From Cyclina sinensis (taxonomy: Eukaryota > Mollusca > Bivalvia > Venerida > Veneridae): a stretch of 64,000 nucleotides of DNA. The notes below the pieces were generated by a model. The model had not been told where the DNA came from and did not search any database. It worked only from the letters and a program-made list of their open reading frames with translations. A program made the position numbers and the translations under genes. Positions 1-11,100 of this stretch are shown here, piece after piece; within the stretch, counting starts at the first letter, position 1, and each line of letters starts with the position of its first letter. The stretch covers positions 3,640,843-3,704,842 of the forward strand of contig JAAONU010000009.1 of the NCBI GenBank assembly GCA_012932295.1, in the 5' to 3' direction.

Positions 1-217
1 AGCATGCACAATGCTAAATCTTTTATAACATGACTAGGACTCTACAGTTATTGTATCTGAAATGTATAAGGTTGTTTAACAAAGTAGACTGACGTACTGT
101 GGAACAAAATTCCTTCAGTGTGTCCTTAGAGTGTGTATTGTCTGGCTTTAAATGAATAGTCCTTTTGATAAAATTTGGCACACAAATTCAGACCTTTTTA
201 CATATTTTATCTCACAG

Positions 218-397
218 ATTCGACAGATTTTCACAAGTATTGGTGTAAAGATGACAGGAGAAACATTTGAACATTTCTATGACCTTGCTGCCAAGAAGCA
301 CCCTAAAGGTTTTGTGAGTGTAGAATCATTCCGCAATGTGTTAGATGAGCTTCAGGCAACTAAGGTTGAGATAGGAGAGCATGCCATGGCAGTATGA
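218..397 (+). CDS. EFHB: C-terminal exon of an EF-hand protein, probably EFHB (CFAP21)
   Basis: Only the last coding exon lies in the window. It follows a polypyrimidine tract and acceptor (tttatctcacag, ending 217) and reads IRQIFTSIGVKMTGETFEHF through to a TGA at 395-397, about 59 residues. The helix, the KHPKGFVSVESFRNVLDEL segment and the loop-like 'KGFVSVESF' stretch look like a half EF-hand pair. The ATG at 152 is intronic, because the frame before 218 lacks domain character. EFHB is a ciliary/microtubule-lumen EF-hand protein. The name rests on the EF-hand look and on the neighbouring PP2D1-like gene, since EFHB and PP2D1 lie close together in human 3p24.3 (recalled, not checked). It could instead be another EF-hand protein. 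Confidence 0.55.
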   Translation: MRQIFTSIGVKMTGETFEHFYDLAAKKHPKGFVSVESFRNVLDELQATKVEIGEHAMAV

Positions 398-3010
398 ATG
401 AAAGTCTTTGAAAAAATTGTATTTCAAGTTAAAGATTAAACTGTCTTAAGTATAATGCCTCTTTTTTTTGAGATTTTAGTTGTTTCTGATGGACATATGA
501 CTTCTGTTTTAGTTTTTTGTCAGAGTTTGTGACCGGTTTCTTGTTACCATGACCCGTGGACTATACATGTAAACACTGCACACTTGTATCAACAGTTTCG
601 ACCAGATTGTTTATTTTTTAAACTTAACACATATAGTAGGATGCCATACTCATGCAGTAATTTTACAAAGAAAAATGATAAATTTAGTTAATTTTTAACA
701 TTCAAGCCATACATTTATTACTAACTTTTTGGTTTGGAAACTTATAGATAAGGTAAAATAATTCCACTAATCGTGTTCCACTTCCATTTATCCGTACTAA
801 GTTTTTCTCAAAGAAACATTACCTTATGGTAAACTGAGCACAAAGTCTTTTGTAGTCTGTAATCATTTAACAAACAATATATTAGAGGTCATTTCTTGAA
901 ATGAAAGTTACACATAGCAGTGTGCGAGCAGTTGAGGATATTGCATAAAGTTTTGTTTAGTTTGAGATGTGTACACAAGACAGCTTCCTGGCTAGAACCC
1001 AGCTAGAACACACACTGAGAAGAGTTTTAAGTGCAGAAGTTAAAATTATTGTCTTTGATAAATAACAGCATTATAGTATTTATGGAAACAATAAATGCAT
1101 GTATTTATTTTTATACCAATTACAACTTAATATCCAGTATTATATTTGAAACAGCATTGATAGATTATGTTAGAACTAGGACAGTTGTATTTTGTGACTC
1201 AATTGACCGCATGTTGTTTTCATTAGTGTATATATTGCGCTATTTCTATTTTACAAAGATTTCAAGTATTTTTTATAAGTATTTGCATCCAAATCAAAAT
1301 AGTTTCCTTTGAAGGTTTTGCTCTTTTTTTTATAAACAGTAGACTATATATTGAATTCCAGTATTATATTACAGAAACCTTCCTTCGTTAATTTACAGTT
1401 AACATTCTTACATAATTATAATTGTATATACTTTGAAAGTAAATCAAATATTTATTATTTATAATATTGCATAGTGGTGTGAAATGAAATTCAGTAGAAG
1501 TATTGAGCTTTTTTTTTTCTTTCAGACAATTTTAATTTTTACAAAATTGAAGTATGTATTCCAGTTATTACGATGTGTACCCTGTATTATCTAAGAATTT
1601 ACAAGTGTATTATTTATTACAGTTTGAAGTATTGTAAACTTGAATTTAAAATACCAATTGTTGCAACAGCATTATAAATTTACCAACAAATTGTTCTTTT
1701 GTACATCGATCATTAATTAAGTATATTAATTTATTCTAGGTACTATTTTATACATCTGTTCAAAGTTTTCAACAGTAGTCGTTTAGTATAATGATATTTA
1801 TCATTGTATATTTAAGGGTATATTAATCAGCATTACTTACATTTATGTACATTATTTATATTTCACATCAGACAGGAAAAATTTCTACAGAATCTATTCT
1901 GTAAATGTTTGTGTAGTTTTATGAGCAATCAAGTTAAGCTCTTTTAAACAAACTTCTGTGTATTTATTTATTCTCCGTTAGTAAATGAAGTTGAGTTTTT
2001 ACAGTTTCGTTAGGCGAACACACATCTTATTTAAAGCGAGACCTATAAACTTGTGGAAACTGTTTAGATATACATGTAGCATTTAATCTTTACTGTTGTG
2101 ACTAAAATCATTTGAATATACCTAATTATAAATGATGTAAAAGTGATAAGTCTTTAATTTAAAAGTGAGTTTGGCAAGAAGATATCTTCTTGTCGTGTAA
2201 TGTAATATCTGTGATCTATCAGCATGACATGTGCTATTCTGTTGTTGTTTGATTTACATGTGACAAATGCCTCCCCAGTGTTTTTTCACTTCCTTATTTT
2301 AAGCTTTTGTTTTATTTCAAGCTGTCACTTCGGACTTTTAAGGAGTCGAGATACTATAAATAGACTTTAAGTTTAAAGGAAAAGCCTGATTGTCACTAAG
2401 GTTTGATGAAAATATCTGTTTGCTAGGCAAAATTAAGTAGTCTAAGAAAGTTTAGGCTCCTTTTTCTCCACTACAGTGACATAGACCAAGCCATTGAAAT
2501 ATGTTACTTACTTTTACAAACATTTTTATACAGATGGTTAAACATAGTATTTCAGGTTTTTAGGGTAGGGAAAGTCCTGAAAATCATTTATAAACATTTT
2601 GCACTATTGCATCAGCATAAGAATGATGAGCCTTCAAGCTCCAGGCTAAAGTTCAACATTCTTTGACAAATCATTTGCATGGAGATATTTTACATAAAAC
2701 AAGTATTTGTCCTGTTTATAGGTGGGATATTCATTTAGTTCAGATTTGTATTTACATTTTTATTAAACTGTGATAAATTTAAATTAAGCATTTCCTGCAC
2801 CTGACATTGTTGTGCTCTTTTATTTATTCTTTACTTTTGTCCAGTATTTAGACCATTTTGTGTTGAAATCTGGTAACCTAAGCAATTTCCTGCACTCTTT
2901 TAACTAACAGCATTGTAAATGAGATAATTATACATGCTGATAAAATGTTTGAAGTTTATATATATATTTGTGCTTATATTTGTATATTGATGAAAGACAA
3001 TAAATCCTTG
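398..3010 (+). other. probable long 3' UTR of the EF-hand gene
   Basis: This is AT-rich sequence with no supported exon or domain. A canonical AATAAA at 2999-3004 is the first well-placed polyadenylation signal in a T-rich context and may end the transcript; earlier sites are possible. The short open frame at 1031-1312 has no exon signals or recognisable domain. Confidence 0.35.
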
Positions 3011-3317
3011 TTTAAATTCAGTTCGCTCTGTTTCTTAATATACATGATTATTTAAAAAGCTTTCCAGTTTTTATGGCTAAGATTTAAAGATTTAAAAGAT
3101 TATAAAGTTACAGTCCAGTTTGTATTTCCAGCTCTTTTTTGACAGATTGTGACACAAAAATTCCAATGTAAGTACATAAAAGTACACCAACCATATGGCC
3201 AAAGTTGTGTTTACCACTGAAAAACTCTACATACTGAGAAAATATCGTTTTCAATACTGCATTTATTTTACTGGTTAAGGGATGCACAGTTTACATAAGA
3301 TCTTTCTTTCTGGAATT

Positions 3318-3557
3318 CTTTGCCTGATATAGCTGACCCAGGTTATTTTTAGGTTCTGACCTGGACTTTGCCTGATATAGCTGACCCAGGTTATTTTTAG
3401 GTTCTGACCTGGACTTTGCCTGATATAGCTGACCCAGGTTATTTTTAGGTTCTGACCTGGACTTTGCCTGATATAGCTGACCCAGGAAATTTTTTGGTTA
3501 TGACCTGGGCTTTGCCTGATATAGGTGACCCAGGTTATTTTTAGGTTATGACCTAGA
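3318..3557. repeat. 48-bp minisatellite, five units
   Basis: Five head-to-tail units start at 3318, 3366, 3414, 3462 and 3510, each opening with ctttgcctgatatagctgac. Unit 4 has a diverged centre. The 48-bp length keeps the minus strand open, giving a spurious repetitive reading frame. The sequence just before it (3010-3317) shows nothing identifiable. Confidence 0.93.
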
Positions 3558-3929
3558 CTTGATACTAAGAAATACTGCGATATAGGTAGGGTAAAACAAC
3601 AGGGCACTATAGCTTGATGGTGGTTGCTTTAAGAGTTAAAAAAATGTAATAAGATAACTGAAAATATTTTAGTTTTTTTTGGTTTTTACTATGAACTTTT
3701 GTAGCTGTGCATTAAAACATTGCGAGCAGTGAAAACTAGTGTCTGTTGTGGTTTGATTATTTATAAATCTACAGGTCATGTAATATATTTTGTAACTGTT
3801 TCATAAAAGAATTTTTAACATATGATATGAGCATTTAATGTGTATTCAGAGACATTTGATCTGTTAGTTTTTCTAATTTGATTCTACTAACAGAAGTTAA
3901 TGAGTACAGAGAAAGTCCCTTATTTCCAG

Positions 3930-6234
3930 CAGGGCCTTAATTTAGAGTGGTATCAGAAGAAAATGGAGTAACAAAATACGTCGGCATTAAATGGAAGTTG
4001 ATAAGTGGTCATAGAACTGAGCTTTACAATGTAGTTTATTCCTATACCCGTGTTTGTTTATGAAAAAGAGCACCGTAAACATAGTGAGTTTTGACGAAAA
4101 TACAGGCATTCAGAGATTATCAAAGTACCGAGTTTCGGGTGGTATCAATGCAAACAGACTTAAAAGAAACACTAAACATGAATTGCATCGCACTCTACTT
4201 GAACAAAATTGAGATCTGGATATAAGGTTTCCAACCTTCTCTTCATATTTACTTCATAATGGACGGTCAAATATTGTGCTTTCATCAAATAGAGACAGAC
4301 TTTTTACAAAAAGAGAAAACATATTGAGATGTTGTTTTTTAAAGTCTGCTTGCAAATTAATCTTCTGCTGTGTTTATGTAAAAATTAAATATTTTTAAAG
4401 GTTAATGTTTCTTCTTTCTTACAAATTTTAGATTTTGAAAATCAGCCCATAATTGACAAAAATACCGATATTTTGTAAACTAGGTGCGAGTATTGCATGC
4501 CAACTTAATTTCCGCTAACAAACGGTAGATAACAAAATAGAAAGAACTAGAACTGTGTCCATAGGACACGGATGCCCCCACTATGCATACGTGCTCATAA
4601 ACAAGAGCATGTATATTCTGTATGTAAGATTTAGGTGGGGAACAATTTTTTTCTGTAGTTGCAAATAAACTGAGGTGTTTTGTATAGTATTAATGCTGTC
4701 CTTTTATTTCAAAATTTGATATTTTATACTGAAACAAGGGCTGTCAGATGGACAGCACGCTTGACTATTCTTAGTGCTTGAAGGTATAAAAGCCTGAAAT
4801 TAAATATTTTTCAAAGTCTTAAAAGGGGAATAACTAATAAAAATGCTTAACAGAGTTATGGGCCTTGATGGAATGACAATCTACGGCCAAGTTTGAACCA
4901 AATATCTGTAGAAGAAAGGGAAGAAATAGTGAAAATGAGAAGCTTGCCCTAAAACTTTAACCCAAAGCCACGCCGCAAGTACAATAGACCTCCTTATTCT
5001 TTGAATAGTCGACATAAAAATGTTGTAAATATTTATGTACTATGAGGAATCACATTAGTGAAGACGAAGGAAGAGACACACAAGTAATTACATGTTGCTG
5101 ATATTAAAGTAAGCAGGTAAAATTTAAAGAATGTTACACATGAAAGTTAACTACAGATTAAAGTATAGAAACCCCAGGTGTGTCAGGTCCCGTAAAAAAC
5201 ATTACCTTTCCTTTACTATCACCTACACATTAAGGTTGTTCATCCCTGAAAGTTTAAGTAAAATCTGCCATCCGGTTTATGAGGAGTTGCGTTCACAAAT
5301 TTATTTCACTTTATGGTATATAGTGAAAAAATCAACAAAGGGCCATAATTCCGTTAAATTTGGTCGCAGCAAAAATTCCTTCCTTCACTATCATCTACAC
5401 ATTAAGGTTGTTCATTCCTGAAAGTTTAAGCAAAATCTGCCATCCGGTTTATGAGGAGTTGCTTTCACAAATTTATTTCACTTTATGGTATATAGTGAAA
5501 AAATCAACAAAGGGCCTTAATTCCGTTAACTTTGGTCGCAGCAAAAATTCCTTCCTTTACATTCATCTACACATTAAGGTTGTTCATTCCTGAAAGTTTA
5601 AGCAAAATCTGCCAACCGGTTTATGAGGAGTTGCATTCACAAATTTATTTGGCTATATGGTATAAAGTGAAAAAATCAACAAGGGCCATAATTCCGTTAA
5701 ATTTGGTCGCAGCAAAAATTCCTTCCTTTACTATCATTTTCACATTAAGGTTGTTCATCCCTGAAAGTTTAAGCAAAATCTGCCATCCGGTTTAAGAGGA
5801 GTTACGTTCACAAAATTTTGGGGCGTACGTACGTACAGATGTACGGTCGTAATTTCACACGGTCGTACAGACTGACGGACAAGTGCAATGCTATATGCTC
5901 CCACTTTGTGAGGGCATAAAAATGTCTTGAGTTGTTGTCTTTTACTCGTCCGCTTACAAAAAGAACTTCCGTTGTTGAAGTGAAAAAAATGATATAAAAA
6001 GATCAATATTAATTTGTTCTTTGGTACGAATTTAAGATTAAAATCAGCCAATAATTAACAAAAAGACCGACGTTGTTTAAAATAGGTGCATTTAAACTTA
6101 CCGCTTACCAACGATACATTACCAGTTATCGATCGATTTTCCGTTACAGGCTATACAGGTGAATGCGTGACAGCATATTTTGGTTATTCTTTCGATAGAT
6201 AAGGAGTGTCCATTCCCTCTAAATTAAGGCCCTG
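3930..6234. mobile_element. 2.3-kb non-autonomous DNA transposon with 18-bp TIRs and 7-bp TSD
   Basis: The left end cagggccttaatttagag (3930-3947) is exactly inverted at the right end (6217-6234). The 7-mer tttccag flanks both ends directly (3923-3929 and 6235-6241), which fits a target-site duplication. No transposase can be read inside. It contains a 172-bp tandem array, the dispersed mollusc motif 'gtgtccataggacacggatg' near 4556, and a diverged internal direct repeat (about 4433-4535 and 6026-6125). CAGGG ends recall hAT elements, but those make 8-bp duplications, so the superfamily is left open. Confidence 0.82.
5204..5815. repeat. 172-bp tandem array, about 3.6 units
   Basis: Units begin near 5204, 5376, 5548 and 5720 around 'ccttcctttactatc', and carry 'ggttgttcatccctgaaag' and 'ggtttatgaggagttgc'. 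The array ends in a segment rich in acgtacgtac and 'ggtcgtacagactgacggac', typical of dispersed bivalve repeats. Three apparent short reading frames are the same frame repeated per unit and are not genes. The array lies inside the 3930-6234 transposon. Confidence 0.85.
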
Positions 6235-6241
6235 TTTCCAG

Positions 6242-7497
6242 TGACCCTACCAATCAGAATTTCCCTACCCTAAAGGTTTTTTCCCCCATTTTCTGAACAG
6301 GAAAAATAAAAAAAAAGCTGAAAAATAAAAGCCCTTAACAGACAAACAAAATGTTCTTTCTACGTTTATTTTCACAGACAGAAAGCTTCAACACATAATA
6401 TGTTTCATAAAACATTAAATATCATCTGTCAAAATAAATAAAGCTGTTTTATAATGTTTACTTAAAAATGTAAAGCACCTGGACTGTATTCATTAAAACA
6501 AGTATAAACAAAATTATTTTACAGGTATTAAAAAAAAACATGTAACCCTAATATCTTATTGTAGATGTTCTTACAGATTTTGTTAACTGAAATTGAAATT
6601 TTGGGGGGAAAAACGGATTATAAACAGCAAAAGAGGCTTTCTGAAAACTGGAACAACAACAACAACAGTTTTTTTTGTTATAAGAATACAGTATATCATA
6701 TATGTATACATGTATGTTAACAGAGTGAGATTATTCATTATTCTTAAAGTATTCTTACCTCTGCACCTAACAAGATTATCACAGCTTCACAAACAATACT
6801 GTTTATAGTAACTGTTATGAAAATAATTCAAATGATAAAAAAACTATAAAAAAGCTTTACTACAGCATCAATAAATGCATTGTTGCAAAATCAAACTTCA
6901 ATAAAGTGATTGAGCTGCACAGGAAGTTTTAGGATTTACTGTTATCCCATATATGCCTTCATGTGGCAAGTTGGTTCAGTTGGATTAAGATGAGATAATC
7001 TGTATGTTTTAGGGATGGGAACAAATATTAGACTATTAGAAAATTAGTATAAAGTTGTTTTTTTTTCAAATTAGATATTGATTTTGATCAATCTAAGCAT
7101 GCTAATTATGCATAGTTGTAGTTTGTTTATCGCATGTCAAAAATTGTCCAATTATCAAGATTTTTTTTTTTAAGAAATTGAACAAAAACAAACAATCACA
7201 CTTTTAACTCTACTGATACATGTATTACTCTTTCATTGTCCAGTCATTTAGAATAACTATGAAAGTTTCCTCTTTTACATATTTTTAAAATAATTGTAAC
7301 ATCTTGCTTTAAGATTGATCTTCACTTTACAATATAAAAATTATATCCTGTGATCAATTAACATGCTCCCCAACCTAGTTTAGCTGAATTAAAACAGTAT
7401 CAATATTCAGATATCAAATTCAGATATTTTCACTGACTTTCTGAAAATCAAATAGATAAGTTCAAATATGGAAAATTTAAATATTGATCTCAGTACT
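6242..7497. other. no recognisable feature
   Basis: AT-rich intergenic sequence between the 2.3-kb transposon and the 29-bp minisatellite. There are homopolymer runs near 6528, 7060 and 7162. I see no exon, RNA gene or paired repeat. Confidence 0.4.
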
Positions 7498-7772
7498 CAT
7501 TCCCATCCCTAGTTTATACACAGTCACATTCCCATCCCTAGTTTATACACAGTCACATTCCCATCCCTAGTTTATACACAGTCACATTCCCATCCCTAGT
7601 TTATACACAGTCACATTCCCATCCCTAGTTTATACACAGTCACATTCCCATCCTTAGTTTATACACAGTCACATTCCCATCCCTAGTTTATACACAGTCA
7701 CATTCCCATCCCTAGTTTATACACAGTCACATTCCCATCCCTAGTTTATACACAGTCACATTCCCATCCCAT
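7498..7772. repeat. 29-bp minisatellite, nine units plus partial
   Basis: Units start every 29 bases from 7498 (7527, 7556, 7585 ... 7759), reading cattcccatccctagtttat plus acacagtca. Only single-base changes are visible, for example ccttag in one unit, so the array is young. It lies downstream of the PP2D1 stop, possibly in its 3' UTR. Confidence 0.95.
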
Positions 7773-7987
7773 CTCTCTGTCTGTATAAAGAATACTGTTT
7801 CTGTACAAAATACTTATCTTTAATTACCCTGGTTACAAAAATATGAAACTCATCAAAACATGCTGAATACCATCTCATGGTTTCTTAAGAAAGGGACCGA
7901 AATAGATATATATCATTGTCAATTAGAGTACAAAAGACCGTGTGTTAAAAGATATATATAAAATCATGTTAAGTAAATATATTTTAT

Positions 7988-8143
7988 ATCACAAAAAATC
8001 CAACTTCCTATGACTGGACTGTTGATATCACAAAAAATCCAACTTCCTTTGACTGGACTGTTGATATCACAAAAAATCTAACTTCCTATGACTGGACTGT
8101 TGATATCACAAAAAATCTAACTTCCTTTGACTGGACTGTTAAT
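7988..8143. repeat. 39-bp tandem repeat, four units, just after the PP2D1 stop
   Basis: Units start at 7988, 8027, 8066 and 8105 with atcacaaaaaat and ending ctggactgttgat. Alternate units differ at the same two positions (cctatgac/cctttgac), suggesting an earlier 78-bp duplication. The array ends six bases before the PP2D1 stop codon, so it occupies the start of the 3' UTR. Confidence 0.92.
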
Positions 8144-8148
8144 ACATA

Positions 8149-11100
8149 TCAGAGACCACTTCCAGGTAGTAAGATTACCATGACGGTGACATTATCCTTG
8201 GCCCCAGCCAATAACGAGGCCTGGACTAAATGCTGGGCCATCATCTGTGCTTGCCTTCTTTGTAACTGTTCCCGGGAGGGTGGCCCATCAACCATAGAAA
8301 TTCTGGATATGCCTCCTGGAAATGATACATTTTCTAGGTATGAATCAATATCTGCCTCATTTCCAGAATCATCTTCTGATTCATCACCATGTCGACTGCC
8401 AATCTCTGTCTGCATGTCAGCATCAACATATCTACGTGACTTTTTGTTACTGGATTCCTTTGATGGAGAACCAGTAGGGGTTGAATGGCTTTGACTGGTT
8501 TTACCATCAGCTGACTTTTTACTCCCAGACTCTTTTGAATTGCAAACATCTGACTTCTGATCTTCCACACTTTTTTCACTTCCTGACTTTTGACCTTTAT
8601 TGACACCTGCACTACCTGACCTTGATTCACTTTCTTTCACATTTTTCTCATCACCTGATGTGCCTTTCTTTAAACTTTGATTCTGACTTTGACCTTTCTT
8701 CATGTGTTTCTCTGACCCTTGACCTGATCTACTGCTCTGATCTTCTTGGTGACTCTCTGCTACAGAAGCCAGAGTTGCACTCCTTTGTCGACCTCCGCCA
8801 AACACAAACTCTGCACTCTTTTTGCGTGTTGGAGAACTCCGGCTGGAGAAGGACACCTTTCTTGATGCTGATTCCTGAGATGAGGGACATCTATGCATTT
8901 CTTCAAACAGTGGTTTTAAAGTGGAGTTTACCTTACTGGGTGGTGGAATCTGGTTATTTGGTAGGAGCTGTACAAAAAGAAAATTTGCCATTTATTTACA
9001 AGGACAAATGCCAGAAAACTGCCTAGTTGTAACTCTCAACATGTAAAACAATGTGCCAGTAACAGAAATCTTTCTTAAAGAGAAGGACCAAAAGTTTGTG
9101 ATGATTAATCATGAAATATATACAAATTATAAACAGGAGAAGCTGATACTGGAAATGTATAGTCTGAAAAGGCGGAAACAAAGTTTACTCCCTACAGTAG
9201 TAGAAATAAAGAAATTAGTGACCAAATAAATGTAAGTATTTTAGTTTTAGATCTGTAGTATTAACACTGTATTCTGAATACAATACATCACAAGTGATTG
9301 CTTTTAAAAGTTCTGATCTGATAAACTAATTGAACTACAGGCTGATAGTTTATCAAAAAATATGACTGCATCTTCCATAGGTGATGCTAGTAACAAATTC
9401 ATGAAAAAAAGTGTTTGACTTTGATGGTAATATTCTTATATTCCTGATTCAAGCAATGACCTTTCAGACATCTCTACATAAATTTTACCTTTTTATAATA
9501 CCATCCATGTATTTTACCTTGATAAGGAGTGATGCAGCCTCTTTTTCAGAGAACACTTCCCATACCCCTCTTGTTGCTAAAATTAGAAACTGTGCATACT
9601 GGTCTATTGGGGCACTGATAGTGTGGGGTTCAACTAGGACACACTTCTTCAAATTTTTGTCACCATGGTTACCAAGACCTCTTGTGGTCATCAGAACACC
9701 ATTTACAAGGCAATCTTTGGTGCTTTCACTCAGAGTTCCACCTGAAATAAAATAAAAATGATGCATTATGGGAGCCTTATAAAAGACTAAAAGTAATATC
9801 TGCATTAGATCTAATAGACATCTATTCCAAATGTTTACATGAACATTGAACTGATTTTCACATTAAACTTTTTCAGATCTGTAAGTCATTTTTATTTTTG
9901 CAAGACAAGTGTCTCAAATCACCATGTGACAGAATCAAACTTTTACTGCTTAAGAAGCATTTATATATGTAAGTGCATGGTGACTCTTCAAAGTGATTGA
10001 AGCCACTTAAGACTGAAAACTATGAATGAAACGTTAAGCAAAGTTCTTGATTGTCAATCTCAGTAATCAAAGTAACATTACAAACAGACAAGCACATTTA
10101 AACATACCGTCTTTGAGTACTCGGTTTCTCTCCTTCTTATTATTTGGCGTGTGATCCTTGGTCAGGGAGTATGCCCGGTTACCTCGTACCAAAACAGCAT
10201 GAACATTCCCTGTATATTATAATATATGATGTTTGTATACCAATATAAGTAAAACATCCCTGAGACAAGTTAACAGAATCGTTGGCTTAACAATTCACAG
10301 ATTTTATCCTTATATAGTTGTACTTTCTAGCATTCAAAGGTCATTAACTGAATATCAATTTGACTGATTGTAAATAATAGTCTGATTTCAACTGATGCAA
10401 GCAGCCCACTGGTAACAACAACAACAACAACTGATATATAAACCTCATACAATTTTATATACACCACTAGCATGCCACTGACAACACATGTTCATTTTTT
10501 CTCTAATTTCAAATGCCAGTGTAAAAATATAGGATTACAGTGAACTCTCACTCACAAGACTAGTTAAAGTGTGGTCATAATAACAAACAGGTTTTCACAG
10601 TTTTTAATTGCAGACACTGGTTCTTTCAAAATGCTGATTTTCCTGTGATTTTGAAATAATCATAGTGATCTTAATATCAGGTCTTTACTGCACTTACATA
10701 ATGACTTTACATCTTTGGCAGTTCACATTACCAGACAGAATATAATGTACATCAATACTACATCTGTATACATACCAGCATTGGCCATGTGAATGGTTCC
10801 CACTCTCTTTGGTGGTTCCAGGCTCTCTGCAAGTCCACTGACCATGCTCTCTGTGTCCTGATCATCATCACCACCACTTTCTCCAGCCATTTCCTCTTTG
10901 GGTAGATCCTGTGAGTAACAAACACTCTGATTAATTTAATCCTATGAAGAAATTTTAGTCAAGTATACAAACAGACATAAAACAAACAAAACTATAGTTT
11001 GTTTCTGAAACAAAAACATAAGTCTCCACCAAAATGAACATATATAAGGTCTTTCCCATATATACATGAACTTGGAAATATACTTAAAGCATTGTCTAAA

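Noticed and set aside
7498..8143. CRISPR-like spacing of short repeats
   Set aside because: Repeats are contiguous head-to-tail with no unique spacers, in a eukaryotic genome; they are minisatellites.
8622..9026. 134-codon plus-strand frame overlapping the PP2D1 last exon
   Set aside because: Antisense shadow of the Ser/Lys-rich coding exon, which has splice and domain support on the minus strand.
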